Position numbers and translations under genes: made by a program
Shown here: one piece after another, positions 27,301 to 42,300 of the stretch
Position numbering within the stretch: position 1 is the first letter of the stretch
How the letters are laid out: every line of letters begins with the position of its first letter
NCBI RefSeq assembly: GCF_000003815.2
Contig: NC_049991.1
Coordinates: 6,299,372-6,359,371, forward strand
DNA: 60,000 nt
Direction: 5' to 3'
Source: Branchiostoma floridae
Taxonomy: Eukaryota > Chordata > Leptocardii > Amphioxiformes > Branchiostomatidae
Notes under the pieces: generated by a model
Databases searched by the model: none
What the model was told of the DNA's origin: nothing
The model's input: the letters and a program-made list of their open reading frames with translations, nothing else

Positions 27301-30300
27301 TTGTATGGTAACTCTTTCCCTTTTTGTGGAATAACCAAGGTCTTGCTTTATATTGTAATTGCATTGAAATTCATGAACAATATCCTACCTCATATTTCCT
27401 GCAGGTGTTGTTCAGAACTGTGGCCATGATGGTACCTGACTATGCCATGATTGGAGAGATCTCGCTGTACTCTATGGGATTTCAGGATGCCAGAAGGTAC
27501 AAAGATTAAGAAAACTCTACCGTCTTCAGACTCCAAATCTTAAAGCCTTCGGGAAAATTGCACGCTCGACGAGTCTGCAAGCTCCAAAAGAGACATCAGT
27601 GGCAGCAATATGGCTTTGGAGGGGGGGGGGGGGGGGTAGGCAGATATTTATAGGCCACTGACCCAAATCATTAAGGTGTAGATTTTTAGGCTAAGATTTT
27701 CTTGGTTGTCAGGTAATTTTGAAATTTGGCTACTCCCTGACGATGAGTTAAGACAGACTATTGGTTTTGACAATGCAATATTTGCTTAATCAATACCTTG
27801 AAAATGAGTCATTACGACATCTATGATATCAAGCAATCTTCACGTGCTTGTGAAGTCAACATAATGATTGTACAGAAAATTTTTTCAAGCTCCTATTTCA
27901 CATATGGATTTACAATGATCTTTTTCTTCTTCTCGCAGCCTTGCCATCAAGATTGTGGCCACCTACCGTCTGTGCTCGGAGCAGCTGTCCTCGCAGCACC
28001 ATTACGACTACGGCATGCGTGCTGTCAAGTCTGTGCTGACGGCCGCCGGGAACCTGAAGCTGAAATATCCAGAAGAAGACGAGAGGGTGCTGCTGCTCCG
28101 CGCCATCCTGGATGTCAACCTGGCCAAGTTTCTTGCTCAAGTAAGTGTGTTTGTGTGTTTTGTTTGTTTGTGCTTTTGTTTATTTGTTTATTTGAGCCGT
28201 TGGGTATTTTTTTGTTATATCTGTGTATTGAGGTTATTTCTTTGTATCAGTTTGTTTGCTTGCTTGTGTGTCTGAACTTATTTGAATGCATAAGAGCGGC
28301 TGGTTTCTCCAAGCTAGGCACATGGGGGACACTGACAGGAAGTTAGGTCAAAGGTCCCATAAAAGTCCCAATCTCATTTCCTGTCTTCAGTTTCCTCTAT
28401 GTTTATGTCTGTTCCTTTACATTTGTATGAGAACCAAAGGAAAAATTCATGATACAGAATCAGTGAAAGATTCAAATAAAACAAAAAATTGTGAAATATG
28501 TCATAGAGGCATAAAATATTGGGTTCACTCTTTTTACTCAGGTCAAGGATGGCCAGAAGGTTTTATTCCAATAAATGACAAGTCTCTTGTAATCTTGGTA
28601 GAAAAAAAGACATTTCATGAAGTTCTGCTGATACAAGTACGGGATATTTTTGGTAGCATGACAGTGATAGAAAGCAAACAAGATGACCATGCAATAAGAT
28701 GTAACAAACAGCCATTATGGAATGATACTGTAACAGCAACACCAATACCAATCATGTGTAAAGAATTCTCATGACCATAGCAATATGCACTTGATTGATC
28801 TCCATGTATGGCACACAGTACAAATGTACAAAATGTTCTATACAGATACTGACCTTTGCCCCCCTCCCACCCTTTTCAAGGACATCCCATTGTTCAGAGG
28901 CATCATCTCTGACCTGTTCCCCGGTGTGGTTCTACCCGAACCGGACTACGCACAGTTCCTGGATGCTGTCAAGGACAACATGAAGAAGAGGAACCTACAG
29001 CCACACCCTTGGCACATCGAGAAAATCACTCAGGTCTGTAATATCTGGTCACTATGGTTTTGTATACTGTAGTTCACTAAATTCTACAGTAGACGGAGAA
29101 GAGGATTTTTGCTGAGTTTTTAGTTCATAACTTACAGTACTATTAAAACAGTTCTACAGTACAGAAGTTTATATATGTAGTTGGTATATGTAACATTGAA
29201 AACACATACATTTGTACTGATGAAAATGAAGTGATCATTATGCGTACATTTTAAGATTTTAGGTATTCACCAGTGATATGATCCATTGGAAGGCTCGACC
29301 ATCATTTCAGCACCATAGACATGAACTAAATTTTGTTTGACTGTAAAATTTGTAGTTGCATGGTTTATTATAGCTGCAACTTTTATATTATGTTGTATGT
29401 GAATACCGACATGATGAAAGCATAGCTGTCCTTGACAATGGGAAAAATCTCGTTTTGTCTAGAAGTCTTGTTTTCATTAGTGGCATTTTCGATAATTGAT
29501 AATTTGTCAATCAGTTTGTTGTTCATTGTTGTTGTTGTTGTCTTCATTGTTAAATTTTCACTGGGTGGCAAATTTATCAAATATTATTCAATCAAAAAAT
29601 CAGACAAACTGAGACAATCTGAAAAACATCATGTGAACTCAGTAGATTACAGCAATTGAATGCCCGTCTAATAAAACTTGCATTGAAATGGATAGGTTTA
29701 CGAGATGATGCTTGTCCGTCACGGCTTCATGATCGTGGGCGACCCCATGGGCGGGAAGACCATGGCGTACAAAGTCCTGGCGGGAGCGCTGTCGGACCTC
29801 CACGCGGCGGGCCTGATGAACGAGTTTAACGTCCTCTACAAGATCATCAACCCCAAAGCCATCACCATGGGCCAGCTGTACGGATGTTTCGACCCTGTGT
29901 CACACGAGTGGAGTGACGGTCAGTGGCAGTTTTACGTCATTTTAAATCATCTAAGGAAAAGGCTGAATTGTTTGTTGAAATGAAGTATGCTTGTTTTTAG
30001 AAAAAACATTAATATAATAAACATTTTGATTTTCGATGATTGGTTGCAATAACCTTTATCTCGAAAAATGATTGCAATTGCCTTCAAAGTAGATGTTAAG
30101 GATCTCAATTTCTTGAGTTTCGACAACGGACTGCAGTTGGCTGAATGTAAAAGTAATAATTACATGTAGAAGAAATGTGCAATTGCCTTCAATGCTCAAA
30201 AAATTACTGCAATGGCTTTACATCATTACATTTGATTACTATAAATTGTAATGTCAAACTAGAGAAATAATTCAATGACAGAGTTGACTTTCCAGACAAA

Positions 30301-33300
30301 TTAAGGGAAAAAACTTTAAGATTTGTTTTTCAGTCAATATAATTTTGTCTTTTTCAGCACTCTCTTTGTTGCCTCAAGCAGATGTGTTACCTTGAACCCT
30401 CTACCTGCCCCCTAAACCTGTAGCCAATACAAATTTGGCAACCAAAGGCCACGTGAACAGGAAGTAGGTTGAATTGTCCAAACATAATGCTTTTAGACCA
30501 CTTGGATGTGGATTGATTTGTTGCGGACCTTTGTTGTTATTCCCCAGGTGTTCTAGCCGTGTCGTTCCGTGAGCAAGCCTCCTCCACGCTGGAGGACCGA
30601 CAGTGGATCCTGTTCGACGGTCCCGTAGACGCCGTGTGGATCGAGAACATGAATACTGTGCTGGATGACAACAAAAAGGTATGGATTGTTACATCAGTCA
30701 ATCATTTGCAGGCAACAAAGTCTAATGCATGACGGCTACAAACATTCTTGCAGGCTGGTAATTTGCACTATTCACATGCAAAACAGTCATTTACGTAACA
30801 TTCATGACTAAAAATTCCTTTGTTTTGTTTGTTTGTTTGTTTACTGCAGCTGTGCTTGATGAGCGGAGAGATCATCCAGATGAGCAGCCAGATGAGTTTG
30901 ATCTTTGAACCCGAGGACCTGGAGGTCGCCTCTCCCGCCACAGTCAGCAGGTCAGGTCATAGGTCATTTCCTATTCATTAACACAAAATCTACCTGAAAA
31001 TCAACTCAAATTGTCTGATCTCTGTCCTACTCCATCAAAAAATGAATAAAAATGGAAAGAACTTCAAATATCTTTCATACATTATGAAATACTTTTGAAA
31101 TTATAGCTTATATTTGTGGTACACTGTGTTTCAGTTGATATAAGGAAATCTACCGGTATGTAAAAATGCAAAATATTTGATGGACATACAGCCACTCTCC
31201 CATTGGTCAAAGGGTGAAATGCTTTGCTATAATTGGCTGAACTGCTAATTGTGATTGACAGACTGAGTCTAGAATTGGTCAATTGTTGCCTTAAGAAATG
31301 CCAATATATCTTTTCTGTTGTATACACAGGTGTGGAATGATCTATTTCGAGCCCCACCAGCTAGGATGGCGTCCTTTCAAAGAGTCTTACTTCAACAACC
31401 TGCCAGAAACCATGAACAAGGAGCACAGGGACCTCCTTGACGACCTGTTCGAGTGGCTGATTGACCCTTGTCTTGGTGAGTCTTCTTTTAGACTTCAAGG
31501 TTAAGTCGTTGCGTATAGGAGTGAATAACAGTACAGAAAATCCAGGTTCAGGTACAGTCCAGGTTCATAGGATCAGGTCCAGGTCCAGACCTAAACCTGA
31601 ACCTAATTTTCTGTAAAAACTTGTGTATGGGTGATACTCAAGATGGTCCATTTTACTACAAAGGAATCTACTTGTATTTGGCGAAGTATCCGACTTCTAC
31701 TAGCATATCTTTATGTTAACAACACTTACCGCTGTTACCTTAGACCAAGTTTCAATGTAGAAACTTGTTTAAAATGACTATCAACTCCTCTATTTTGCTC
31801 TTGTTATTTTCTTGGACCGGTAAGCCCCACAATACATGAATGCCAGCCGGTATAATCTGTTCATTTTCCAATCGGTCCAAAATTCAATACATACTTAGAT
31901 GTTTTGAAGTCCGTTTTTTCCAGACCGGTCCAACAGGAAAAGCGTACAGTGTACCAGTACCCACTGCTAGTTGTGTATGTTAATGTCATGAATCCCAATC
32001 TTTACTGTGGCATTACAATGATTCATTTGCTTGTGACTGTGTATGCTATCACTCCATTGGGGTGCTAATCAACTGCTTGATAATTTTTCAGACTTCATCT
32101 TCCACGAGTGCAAGTTCTTTGTGAATTCTGCGGCCGGTCCCCTGGTTATGTCGCTCCTACGGCTCTACACGTGTCTCATTGACGAGATCGCCAACTCCGG
32201 TTCGGACGGCTGGGACAAACTAACAGACCAACAGGTAGGGCATGTCTTCAATGATAAAGACCATTGAGTAGTAGTATGACATGTTGATTATAGATCTGTT
32301 AGATTAGGGGGATACTCCACTATACATTTTGGTTGTTAGTAGTATATCATGTTCAGTATAAATGTAATGTTGAGGAGGATACTGTACTATGTGGCTGTTA
32401 GTTAGTATAACATATTAATGATAGATCAGATTGATGAGGGGGATGCTATGGTAACCTTGTACAGCATGAGTTCGAGTATGGTTGATCAAATAGGTAAGGG
32501 TATGCTACACTGTGGGTAAGTAGTATAGTATGTATATAATTTATCAGTTTCGTGAGGGGGTATTACATTTGTAGTTTGATGGAAAAAATGTTCTTTGTAA
32601 TCATTTATCGTATGCTTTAGTAAACCATTCAGAGATAATTGCTTCTTGAAGACATAAAATTTATGATTATCATAAGAATGTTTATCTTTAATTTTGTTTT
32701 GTAGATTACGATGTGGATGCAGAACCTGTTCCTCTTCTGCCTGATCTGGTCCATTGGAGGAACAATCACGGGGGAAGGGCGAAAGAAGTTTGACGTCTAC
32801 TTCAGGAACGTCATCGCGGGAACAGACCCTGACCATCCCAAACCAAAGAGCTTCAAGCTCAGCAAGGTGAGAGGGTCTGCAAGGGGCAAGATCCAAGACT
32901 GGAGGTTCAAAACCTACCACTGCTGAGACAGTTCATTTATCGTGTGATATTAATTTAATGTATTGTAAACCATGAAGTTTTATGGCCATTTCATGTTTGA
33001 AACAGTGTATTTTGGTGGATTAACCTCCTCAACATGAATTTAAAACCACTGTTGAAATTTCTGTTCCGTCTTCTACCTGCTTAACCCATACTGCGAGCAC
33101 CACGTGTATTCCACATTTGACTAAGTCTTAAATTTATTTTTATTGTAAACAAACACAATAATGGAGATCCAAATAAAACAAACAAAAACAATGTTTTAAA
33201 GGCACCTGTTTCGATAAATGATAACTATATGCTATTGTTTCAACCTAAATCTTGAGCACTACATTTTCTCCCTACCACGAAAGCAAATCCCTGCAAACTT

Positions 33301-36300
33301 GAAGTAATCTAACTTTAACAGTATACAAGATTTCCTGATGCAAACTGTTGTGCTCTCACCTTAAAGAAATGTTCTTATAGTCACATCATCTTTTTAACTT
33401 TTGCTTAAAGTTTTGCATTTTGTTTTTCAGAGCAACCTATTCCCAGAGCGAGGGACCGTGTACGACTATTACTTTAAGAAACAGTCCAGTGGCTCATGGA
33501 GTGGGTGGATGGACTACGTGGACCAGAGCAAGACTGGCATTCCTAATGATGCAAAGGTACAGTGTAGGGCACATCTTCTGCATGATTGTGCATAGTAGAA
33601 CTACAGCGATAGTTGAGTCTATACTATTGTATGGCTCACCAGCTTGGACATTAACTAGGAAGCTGGAAAGCTCAATGGTACGTACACACGTATGCTGAGG
33701 GCCGTGCTTAACAAGTCATGGAAACAACATCCTACAAAAGAACAGTTGTATGGCAGTATTCCTGCCATATCAACCATCATCAGGGAGCGTAGGACCAGAT
33801 TTGCCGGTCATTGTTTTAGGAACAAAGCAAAGTTTGCTAGTGAACTCATACTTAGGATGCCAGCACACGGGTATACACATGCTGGGCGACCTAGACTAAC
33901 CTACATAGACCAGCTTGCACGTGATGTGGGGTTGTGGATCGAGGACTTAAAGATTGCTATAGGGTACAGAGATATCTAGAAGGAGAGGGTGGACCTGGTC
34001 CGGGCAAGCAGCCTGCAAAAATAATTAGTAATTATGTTGGATTTGTTTAATAGTTAGTAGTACATGACACATACAGATAGATTAGATTGATGTGGGGATG
34101 TACATTCAGTACTTAGTAGACTAAGTGTAGCATGTCTATAGTTGATCGAGTTGGTGAGGGGGATGCTACTTTAATTGGTAGTTATTGGTACTTAGTAAAC
34201 AGTAAATTTTATGATTAGTCAAGTTAATGGTGGGGATGGGTCTTTGGTATTTAGTAGTACAGCATGTTCATATTAGATCAAATTTCTGAGGGGGAAGTAC
34301 AGATTTTTTTTAAATCTGAGACCACATTTTGTTATTCCAAACAGGTAACAGAGTTGATCATCTCCACGGAGGAGACCGCGCGACAGACGTACTTCCTGGA
34401 CACGATCCTGCCCCACGGCGTGCCGCTACTGTTTGTCGGACCCACGGGAACGGGAAAGTCCGCCATCACCAACAACTACCTGGTCAAACTGCCAAAGGAG
34501 AGGTGAGTCGAAAAAACAATTTTTATGAGAATACACTTATAAGATCATTATAAAATACAAACGTAGTGATAAAAAGTTGTGTGTCATGTCCTTAGTGATT
34601 ATTGACCGGTCTTTGAATGAATTGTTTTCTTTTTGTTTCAGGTATCTGCCTAACGTCATCAACTTCTCTGCCCGCACAACGGCCAACCAGACGCAGGATA
34701 TCGTACTCTCCAAATTGGACAGGTCAGATTTTCTTGTGTGTCAAGTTGAATAATATCCTTTACATTCTTCAAAATGTCATTATGTTTTGGAAGTCAGCAT
34801 ACAAGGGAGTTGACCTTGATGACTTTAATTAACTACATCAATCTAATTTTTTTATTTTTCAACATTTTGACAAGTGGAACACATTATTATCTTAAACCAT
34901 AATTGTAAGATTTTGAAATATCTTCAAATTTGAAGACTTACAAGTAGTCTAACTAATTTTCTACCACTTTGACTGAAAACAGTATCCCTAAATTATATTT
35001 TTCTTCATTTCCACAGACGACGTAAGGGCGTGCTCGGCCCGCCCATGGGTAAGAAATGCGTCGTGTTTGTTGATGACCTGAACATGCCCGCTAAGGAGAA
35101 GTATGGCGCCCAGCCACCCATTGAACTCCTGCGGCAGTGGCAGGACCACTTGCATTGGTACGACCTCAAGGACAACACCAAGATAGAGCTGGCGGACGTG
35201 GTCAGTTTAACAATGTTTTCTTTTTTCTACAGTATGAAATTAGACTAAGTCTTCTTCTTCTTTCCCTCTTACAACTTCCTTACTGGGTATTACTGTGGGA
35301 CAGGCATTAGTTGAGTAACCTCAACCCGGTACAATAGGAGAAACTTGAACCTCAGCCAATCAGAGAATTGTCTTTACCTTAACTAAAAATAACATTTAGG
35401 CAAGTCTCTGATTGGCTGAAAGCTGGGTCTAAAAGGAACACCATATTTTACATACTTCTAAGTGTTAAAACAATATTTAGTAACTCACAAATTACGTAAA
35501 AAATGATAAATGATATCTTACATCTACATCCATGTTTAATCTGTTTGGTCCAGCTTTTTTCCAGACAAAAATTCAAAATATTCACTTTAATTTTTTGCAG
35601 CTTTTGGTTTCTGGAATGGGCCCCCCTGGTGGCGGGAGGAACCACATCACAGGTCGGATGATGCGTCATTTCAATGTCATCTCCATCGACTCGTTCGATG
35701 ACAACACCATGAGCAAGATCTTCACCTCCATCGTGGACTGGCACTTTGGCAAGGGCTTTGATGGGAGCTTCTTGAGGTTGGGCAAGGTAGGTTTACAGAT
35801 GGATGGATATTGGACACGTACACCACCTGGAAACAGTGTTAGAACTGCTCTGACTTGTGACATCTACACCACCTGGGACATTGTCAGAACTGCAGTTACT
35901 TGTAGTGATACCACTCCATACACCTGTTTCAAGATGTGTACCTACATGTAATTTTGAACCAGCTTAACATTCCTGTTTCCATTTGGTTTGGAATTTTGAA
36001 ACCGTAGCTCAATACTATAAGGAAAGGCATCTCATTTGGTGCTACACCCATCCATTTGGGGGGTCCTCTCTTTGAGCACATTGAAGGAGGAGGGCTAGCA
36101 ACCTATCCCTTGGAAAATATTCCCAGCTGGGTATACTGGACACTATACCATTACTACTACTACATGTACTACAAGAACAGTAAAGAAATTTGCTTCCCTA
36201 CATGTATGTGACACTAGAGTTGGAACAAAAAAATTAGTCAAGTTTTAAGATTGAAGTTTTATTAAGTAGAAAGAAGATCTTCACAAAGGTTGTTTTCTTC

Positions 36301-39300
36301 CCATAGATGTTGGTCCACGCAACCATGACGGTGTACAAGGAGGCCATCGCTAACTTCCTCCCCACCCCGTCCAAGTCGCACTACCTGTTCAACCTGCGTG
36401 ATTTCGCCCGCGTGATTCAGGGCGTTCTCCTCGTGCCAAGTAGTAACATGAAGGAGGGCGACAAGCTCATCCGCCTTTGGATACACGAAGTCTACCGGTG
36501 CTTCTACGACCGTCTGATTGACGATGACGACAGGTACTGTGTATTCACTTACGATTTGGGCACTGAAATTTTGTGGCATAGTTTGCATTTAAGTTTGCAG
36601 TGTATCTCAGTGTTCTGTTTGTACAAGCCTACTTAACACATTAGCTACACATATAGTGCCATATGAAATAAGCTCTAAATGGATATTCGTAACACCTAGA
36701 CATGTATACGTACGAATGCATGGCTACAACATTAGAGAATGGCCAAACCGGATAATTTTATCCAATTCTCCAAGTATCCGATAACACCATTTTCTTCTTA
36801 CATGCTGGCAGTAAGCAAAACATACTAACTGGTTACAAGACCTCCACTTTCTCACGGAGATAACAATACCAACACAATTTGGAAATGCAAATTTAATTGC
36901 CTATTCGCACATAATGATGAGCTTGCGATGAAGAAGCGACCAAAGGTTTGAAGTTAAAAATACAGCAAATCTACGGCTTACATGCACACTCTTTTTTTTG
37001 CTCACAAAATCATTTGATCACCAAATAAAGAGTTATTGCAATATGGAAGAGAATACTTTATAAGCACCTTGAGTTTGTATTGAGGCTAATAGAGAACCTG
37101 TGCAAATGTACAAATTGTGTAGTTTTAAACCATAAAATAAAAGCTTTTCATTACAAATTTGTTTCAGACAAATGTTCTTCAACATTATGAAGGAGACAAC
37201 AAAGGAATGCTTCAAGACTAGTATGGACAAGGTCTTGAACCACCTGACCCCCAGCGGCAACCTTATTGATGACAACATCAGGTTTGTTAACTCTTTATTG
37301 TTGGTAAACACAGTACAAATGTAGTTAGCATAAGGTAAGGTAAAGGTACCATATAGCATTAAGCTTGAAATCATTTGAAGCCGTAGGCACAGTGGGTTCT
37401 TATCCACTGTGTTTAGGCTAAGCTATTGGAAGCTCATCTTTTTCTTCCGGTCCACTGCTTTTACCCCTCTCCCCCCAATTTAAATTAGGAACAACAAACG
37501 ACAGTAAAACTCCGGAAAACCTTAATAATTTCAAAATAGATCGACCAGATGAATTGATATTTGTAGGTATGATATATCAAAGGAGAGTGAATACGTAGGT
37601 TGCAATCACTAATAGATGTCTCTATGAAGAAAGGTCTACTGAAATCTGGCTCAGGTTCACAGAATTTTTGCGAATTCTGGCTCACAGTGGAAAGTTGAGG
37701 AAAGTTGCATTGAGTGCCTTACACAAGGGAACAATGTCTAGTCAGAAATGCCAGGAATCGAACCCCTGATATCATATTCACTAAATTAGTCACACAACAT
37801 GAGAGAGATGGGCTCTGCCTCCCAATACCATGACCTAGACACAGTAACCAAGGGTTGGACAAGCCCTATTGTCCAGGGCAAGTGAAAGTTTTGATCAGGC
37901 AAGTGCATGGCCTACCCCACTTGCCCGATTGGGCAAGTAAGATTTTTCCATTGAATGAGATTTTGATAAACTTGTTACTTTTTAACATCAAGCTTTGGTC
38001 AACATAAAAAATGAAGCCAATACCAAGCAGTCTTTTGCTAGAAGTGCATAATATATAAAAGTAACATTTCAATTTTGGGCAAGTGAAAAATTGGTTCGTG
38101 TATTAAAGTAAATCATTTTCTGTGTTTGCCTGATTGTTAGAAAACTTTTCCAACCCTGTAACCTTGTCAAAACCTGTCATCTTACCTTATCCTTTAGTTG
38201 GATAAGTCTTTTGCACACCGACAATCTCTCATACTGCTTTTTTTCTGAATGTTTGAATGTCTTGACTGTTGCAACAGGAGCCTGTTCTTTGGTGACTACA
38301 TGTTGCCTGACGCCGACCCAAGGATTTACGACGAAGTGAGCAGCATTCCTGAGCTACAAGCTGTCATGGAGTCGTAAGTTCAGTTTGGAAATATTCTCTG
38401 TCTAAGCTGAAGTCTTTTATGAAAAACGCTGCCATTTATATTATTGCCATATTGCCACTTATCTGAGGACGATATGATATGATATGATATGATATGATAT
38501 GATATGATATGATATGATATGATATGATATATTTTGATATGATATGATATGATATGATATGATATGAGCTTGTCCAAGCTTGTACACTTTTTCTATGCCC
38601 TAAAATCTATCTACATGTAGCACCCCAAAAATCACTGTAGCATGTACAGAAGATATAAAAACAGCAGTGTCATGCTGCAGTACCAGCAAAATTCACTAGT
38701 AGGCCCACAAATAGTGTGTATCATTGATATTCCAACACCTACTTACATACAGAGTGTCAAGAATAAAGCATGGCAACTATATCAAGCTATGTTGTTCACA
38801 CACAAAAAAAGCCACCATAAGCAATACCTCCTTCACAAAAGGTAATAATGCATTTGAATCATCATCATCATGAAAAAGAAAATATGATAGCATGGTTTGA
38901 AACAGATTAATGTATGTAGAGAAGTTTTATTTCTTGTTCTTGTAGCAGTAATTGTGAACAATGTTTTTCAGGTACCTTGATGAGTACAACACAATCAGTA
39001 AGGCACCTATGTCACTGGTACTGTTCAAGTTTGCGTGTGAGCACATCTCCCGTGTCAGCCGAGTACTAAAACAGGACAACGGACATCTCCTGCTCGTTGG
39101 TAAGTCACCTCTCCTTAGCTGATTGGTCCACAGTTTTCCTCTACTCTAGAGAATGTTACAGTAAATGATAGCATTTGAATATATGGGCAGATGTAGAGAT
39201 TTTTTGGCATAAGGCTTCATTTTCATCGAAAAATTTGTGACGTTCGGATAGAATTGTTTGTCAAATTTTCACCAAAACCCGTTCAATCATTCATGCATCC

Positions 39301-42300
39301 AAACCTCAAGTAGATTTCAGTCTGTATGATATCCTGTAATATTCTATACAGTAATAAAAAGGGAAAGTCTTGTTTTGTAGCCATTACACTATGTACTTTT
39401 TGATAGGTCCTGTCCGTGGTGCTGAACAACATAACTGTTGTAACGCCTGTCTTTCCGACACTGTGCTTCAATAAAATATAAATTTTATCACTGTGTATTA
39501 GATGTAATCTACCATTTTATTGGCAATTAAGATATTAAGACTTATGATAACCATATTTTATGACTGGAATCGGTTGCAATGTTGTCAGAACACACAGGCA
39601 CACAGAACTATAGGCACACTATGAATCTGCATGAATTTCAAAGACAAATACATAATGTAAGACTTATGATAACCATATTTTCTATGACAGGAATCAGTGG
39701 CAGTGGCCATAAGGACACACAGGCACACAGAACTATACATGTATGTTCCTTGAATCTGCTTGCATTTTAAAGACAAATAAGACTTATGATAATCATATTC
39801 TTTATGACAGGAATCGGTGGCAGTGGTCGTCAGAGTGCAACCAAACTGGCCACCTTCATGCAAGACTTTGACCTCTTCCAAATTGAGATCACCAAGAACT
39901 ACACCAACTCTGAGTGGAGGGAAGATGTCAAGAAGGTAAAAAAATCAGCACTCTTCAACATATTGTTTTGGGGGAGGGGGGCGTTCCAAATCTTAAAACT
40001 GAACAAGCACTTTATTAAAGAGATGGGAACTGTAATTTTTTGTACAATTTTCTGTTTCAAGAGCTGAAAATTTTCATATTACTTCCTACTACATTTTTAC
40101 CATGCATACTGTGCAAAAAAAAGGAACTGATATTCTTATAGCTTTGCTGAACTATTCATAATTTCTATTTGTAATAGGGCATAGTTACTGTAGCAAATAT
40201 TTTGACCAGTACTACAGAATTGATGGTTGCTGTGTTAAAAGAATGTAGGTTTTTAAATTGTATTGTTTATGAATTACAGTTGGTGCTCAGTGACATAAAA
40301 GGTCGTTTTTCATGTTGTGACATTATTTCACTCACCAGGTGTTGCTGAAGGCTGGGTCAGAGGGCAAACAGACAGTGTTTTTGTTCAGTGACAACCAGAT
40401 CAAGAGTGAGTCGTTCGTAGAGGACATCAACATGATCCTGAACACTGGCGATGTGCCAAATATCTTTCCACCGGACGAGAAAGCTGACGTCATCGAGAAA
40501 ATGCAGCTTGTCGCCAGAAACACGGTAAGAATCCTTTTTATGCATTTTTGTTATATTTTTGACGCAGAAATTCAAAATCATTGTAATACTCTTAGAAACA
40601 TTTGCAGCAATTTCATTTGCAAAAGATGTTGTAATGAAAAAAAGAATTCAAGAAACGCTGCTTACTGTTTGTTGTATCATTGACAACTGGTTACCATGCT
40701 CCCACCTCTGACATGCACTTTTGGCATAAACTGTTAGATGGCTCTTCTGACCAATTCCATGACACTGTTGTTTTCCAAATAGGGTAAGAAGATTGAAGCC
40801 ACGCCCATGTCCATGTACAACTTCTTCATCGAGCGCGTGAAACAGAACCTCCACGTGGTTCTCGCCTTCAGTCCCATCGGTGACGCCTTCCGAAACCGCC
40901 TCCGCCAATTCCCATCGCTGATCAACTGCTGTACCATCGATTGGTTCCAGGTAAAATGAGAATAAGAAGTCATACTTAATTGTTCATTCACTCAGTTTAG
41001 TACACGAAAAGTATTTTGAAATTTATGATATCCTTACTGTGAACCTCTATATATTCACATTTTTTGACTCTCCACCATAAATGTATTTTATTTTGCCATA
41101 ATATTGTTTGACCATAAAATGAAAACAACTGGAAAACCTCTCTCCACACCTGCAAACAACTCCAAGCAAAAAGATAAACAAATTAACAGTATTGGTAGTA
41201 AAATGCTAATTCAAATTCAATGCTTTCAAATTTTAAAAGACCACTGTCACATTATTTGGGATCTAATCCTGAAGAAGGCGACAGTGGTTGTTGAAAAGTT
41301 TATCCATGTGTACCTTTGGTTGAAAGAAAGTTTATCATGTGAACTATGATTGCTACCAGTATCGATGAGCTTCCATGATAATAGTTTTGGTGTTTAACTT
41401 CAAGAACTTCATCTAGTTCAACATGACATTTAACGATCTTTCCATCCTTTTTGCTCAAATGTGTTTTGTGTGTGTTTTTTAGGCATGGCCTGAAGATGCC
41501 TTGGAGATGGTTGCTAACAAGTTCCTGGAAGATGTTGACCTTGATGATGACCTTCGGAAGGAATGTGTCTTCATGTGTAAACACTTCCACACCAGCGTCA
41601 GACTTCAATCCGAGAAGTACGTTTAACTTAACGCTTTTTCCAGAAGTCATGAAAATCTGTTAGCGGTAGAAAACAAAATGGTGAAGCCATAAATGTTCTT
41701 CTTTGTTATTATTGCTTTTGGACAGACAAGGACAATGTAGCACTCCACTCAAATTAGTAACTTACATTGACAGTGCCACATTCACAGTACTGCCAGAAGG
41801 TAAAGGTACACTTTTCTTTTACCTCCCCCACCGAAGCCAGGTCCCCATTTTTACACCAGGTCCTGTGGGTGAAGTGAGGAAGGTCATATGCATATAAAGT
41901 GCCTTTCCCAAGGGCACAACGTCTGGGGACTGTGGGTATCAAACTCAGGACCTCTAGATTTCGAGCCGAGTGCTTTACCAGTTACGCTTTACACGATGCC
42001 ACCTCTTATTTTATAATGCTGTTTTGTGTTATTAGGTTCCTTGCCATTCTGCGTCGCCACAACTACGTGACCCCAACGTCGTACCTGGAACTGATCATGA
42101 CCTTTAAGGCGCTGCTGGACCTAAAACGGAAGGAAATCATGAAGCTGAAGTCTCGTTACGAGACTGGTCTGGAGAAACTCGCTTTTGCAGCATCACAGGT
42201 AAGCCCCCTAAATGAAGGTTTTTTGGGGCAACATCCTAGGGCCACACCAATTTTATTTGTTGTTTCTCGGACTTCCGGACTCTATTTTTTCCAATTTTAA

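Noticed and set aside
27618-27635. G-quadruplex
   Set aside because: A single G run without separate tracts; length may be a sequencing artefact.
28286-28774. 162-codon open frame in intron 33
   Set aside because: AT-rich codons unlike the exons, overlaps a dispersed repeat, no recognisable domain, and lies between two clearly joined dynein exons.
37748-37764. Perfect B box as evidence for a tRNA on the minus strand
   Set aside because: No matching A box or cloverleaf nearby; it sits in a SINE mosaic.
39691-39776. Upstream P-loop-like copy as a true alternative exon 50
   Set aside because: It lacks the RQSATKLA part, runs into a stop and has no donor in frame; treated as a decaying duplicate.
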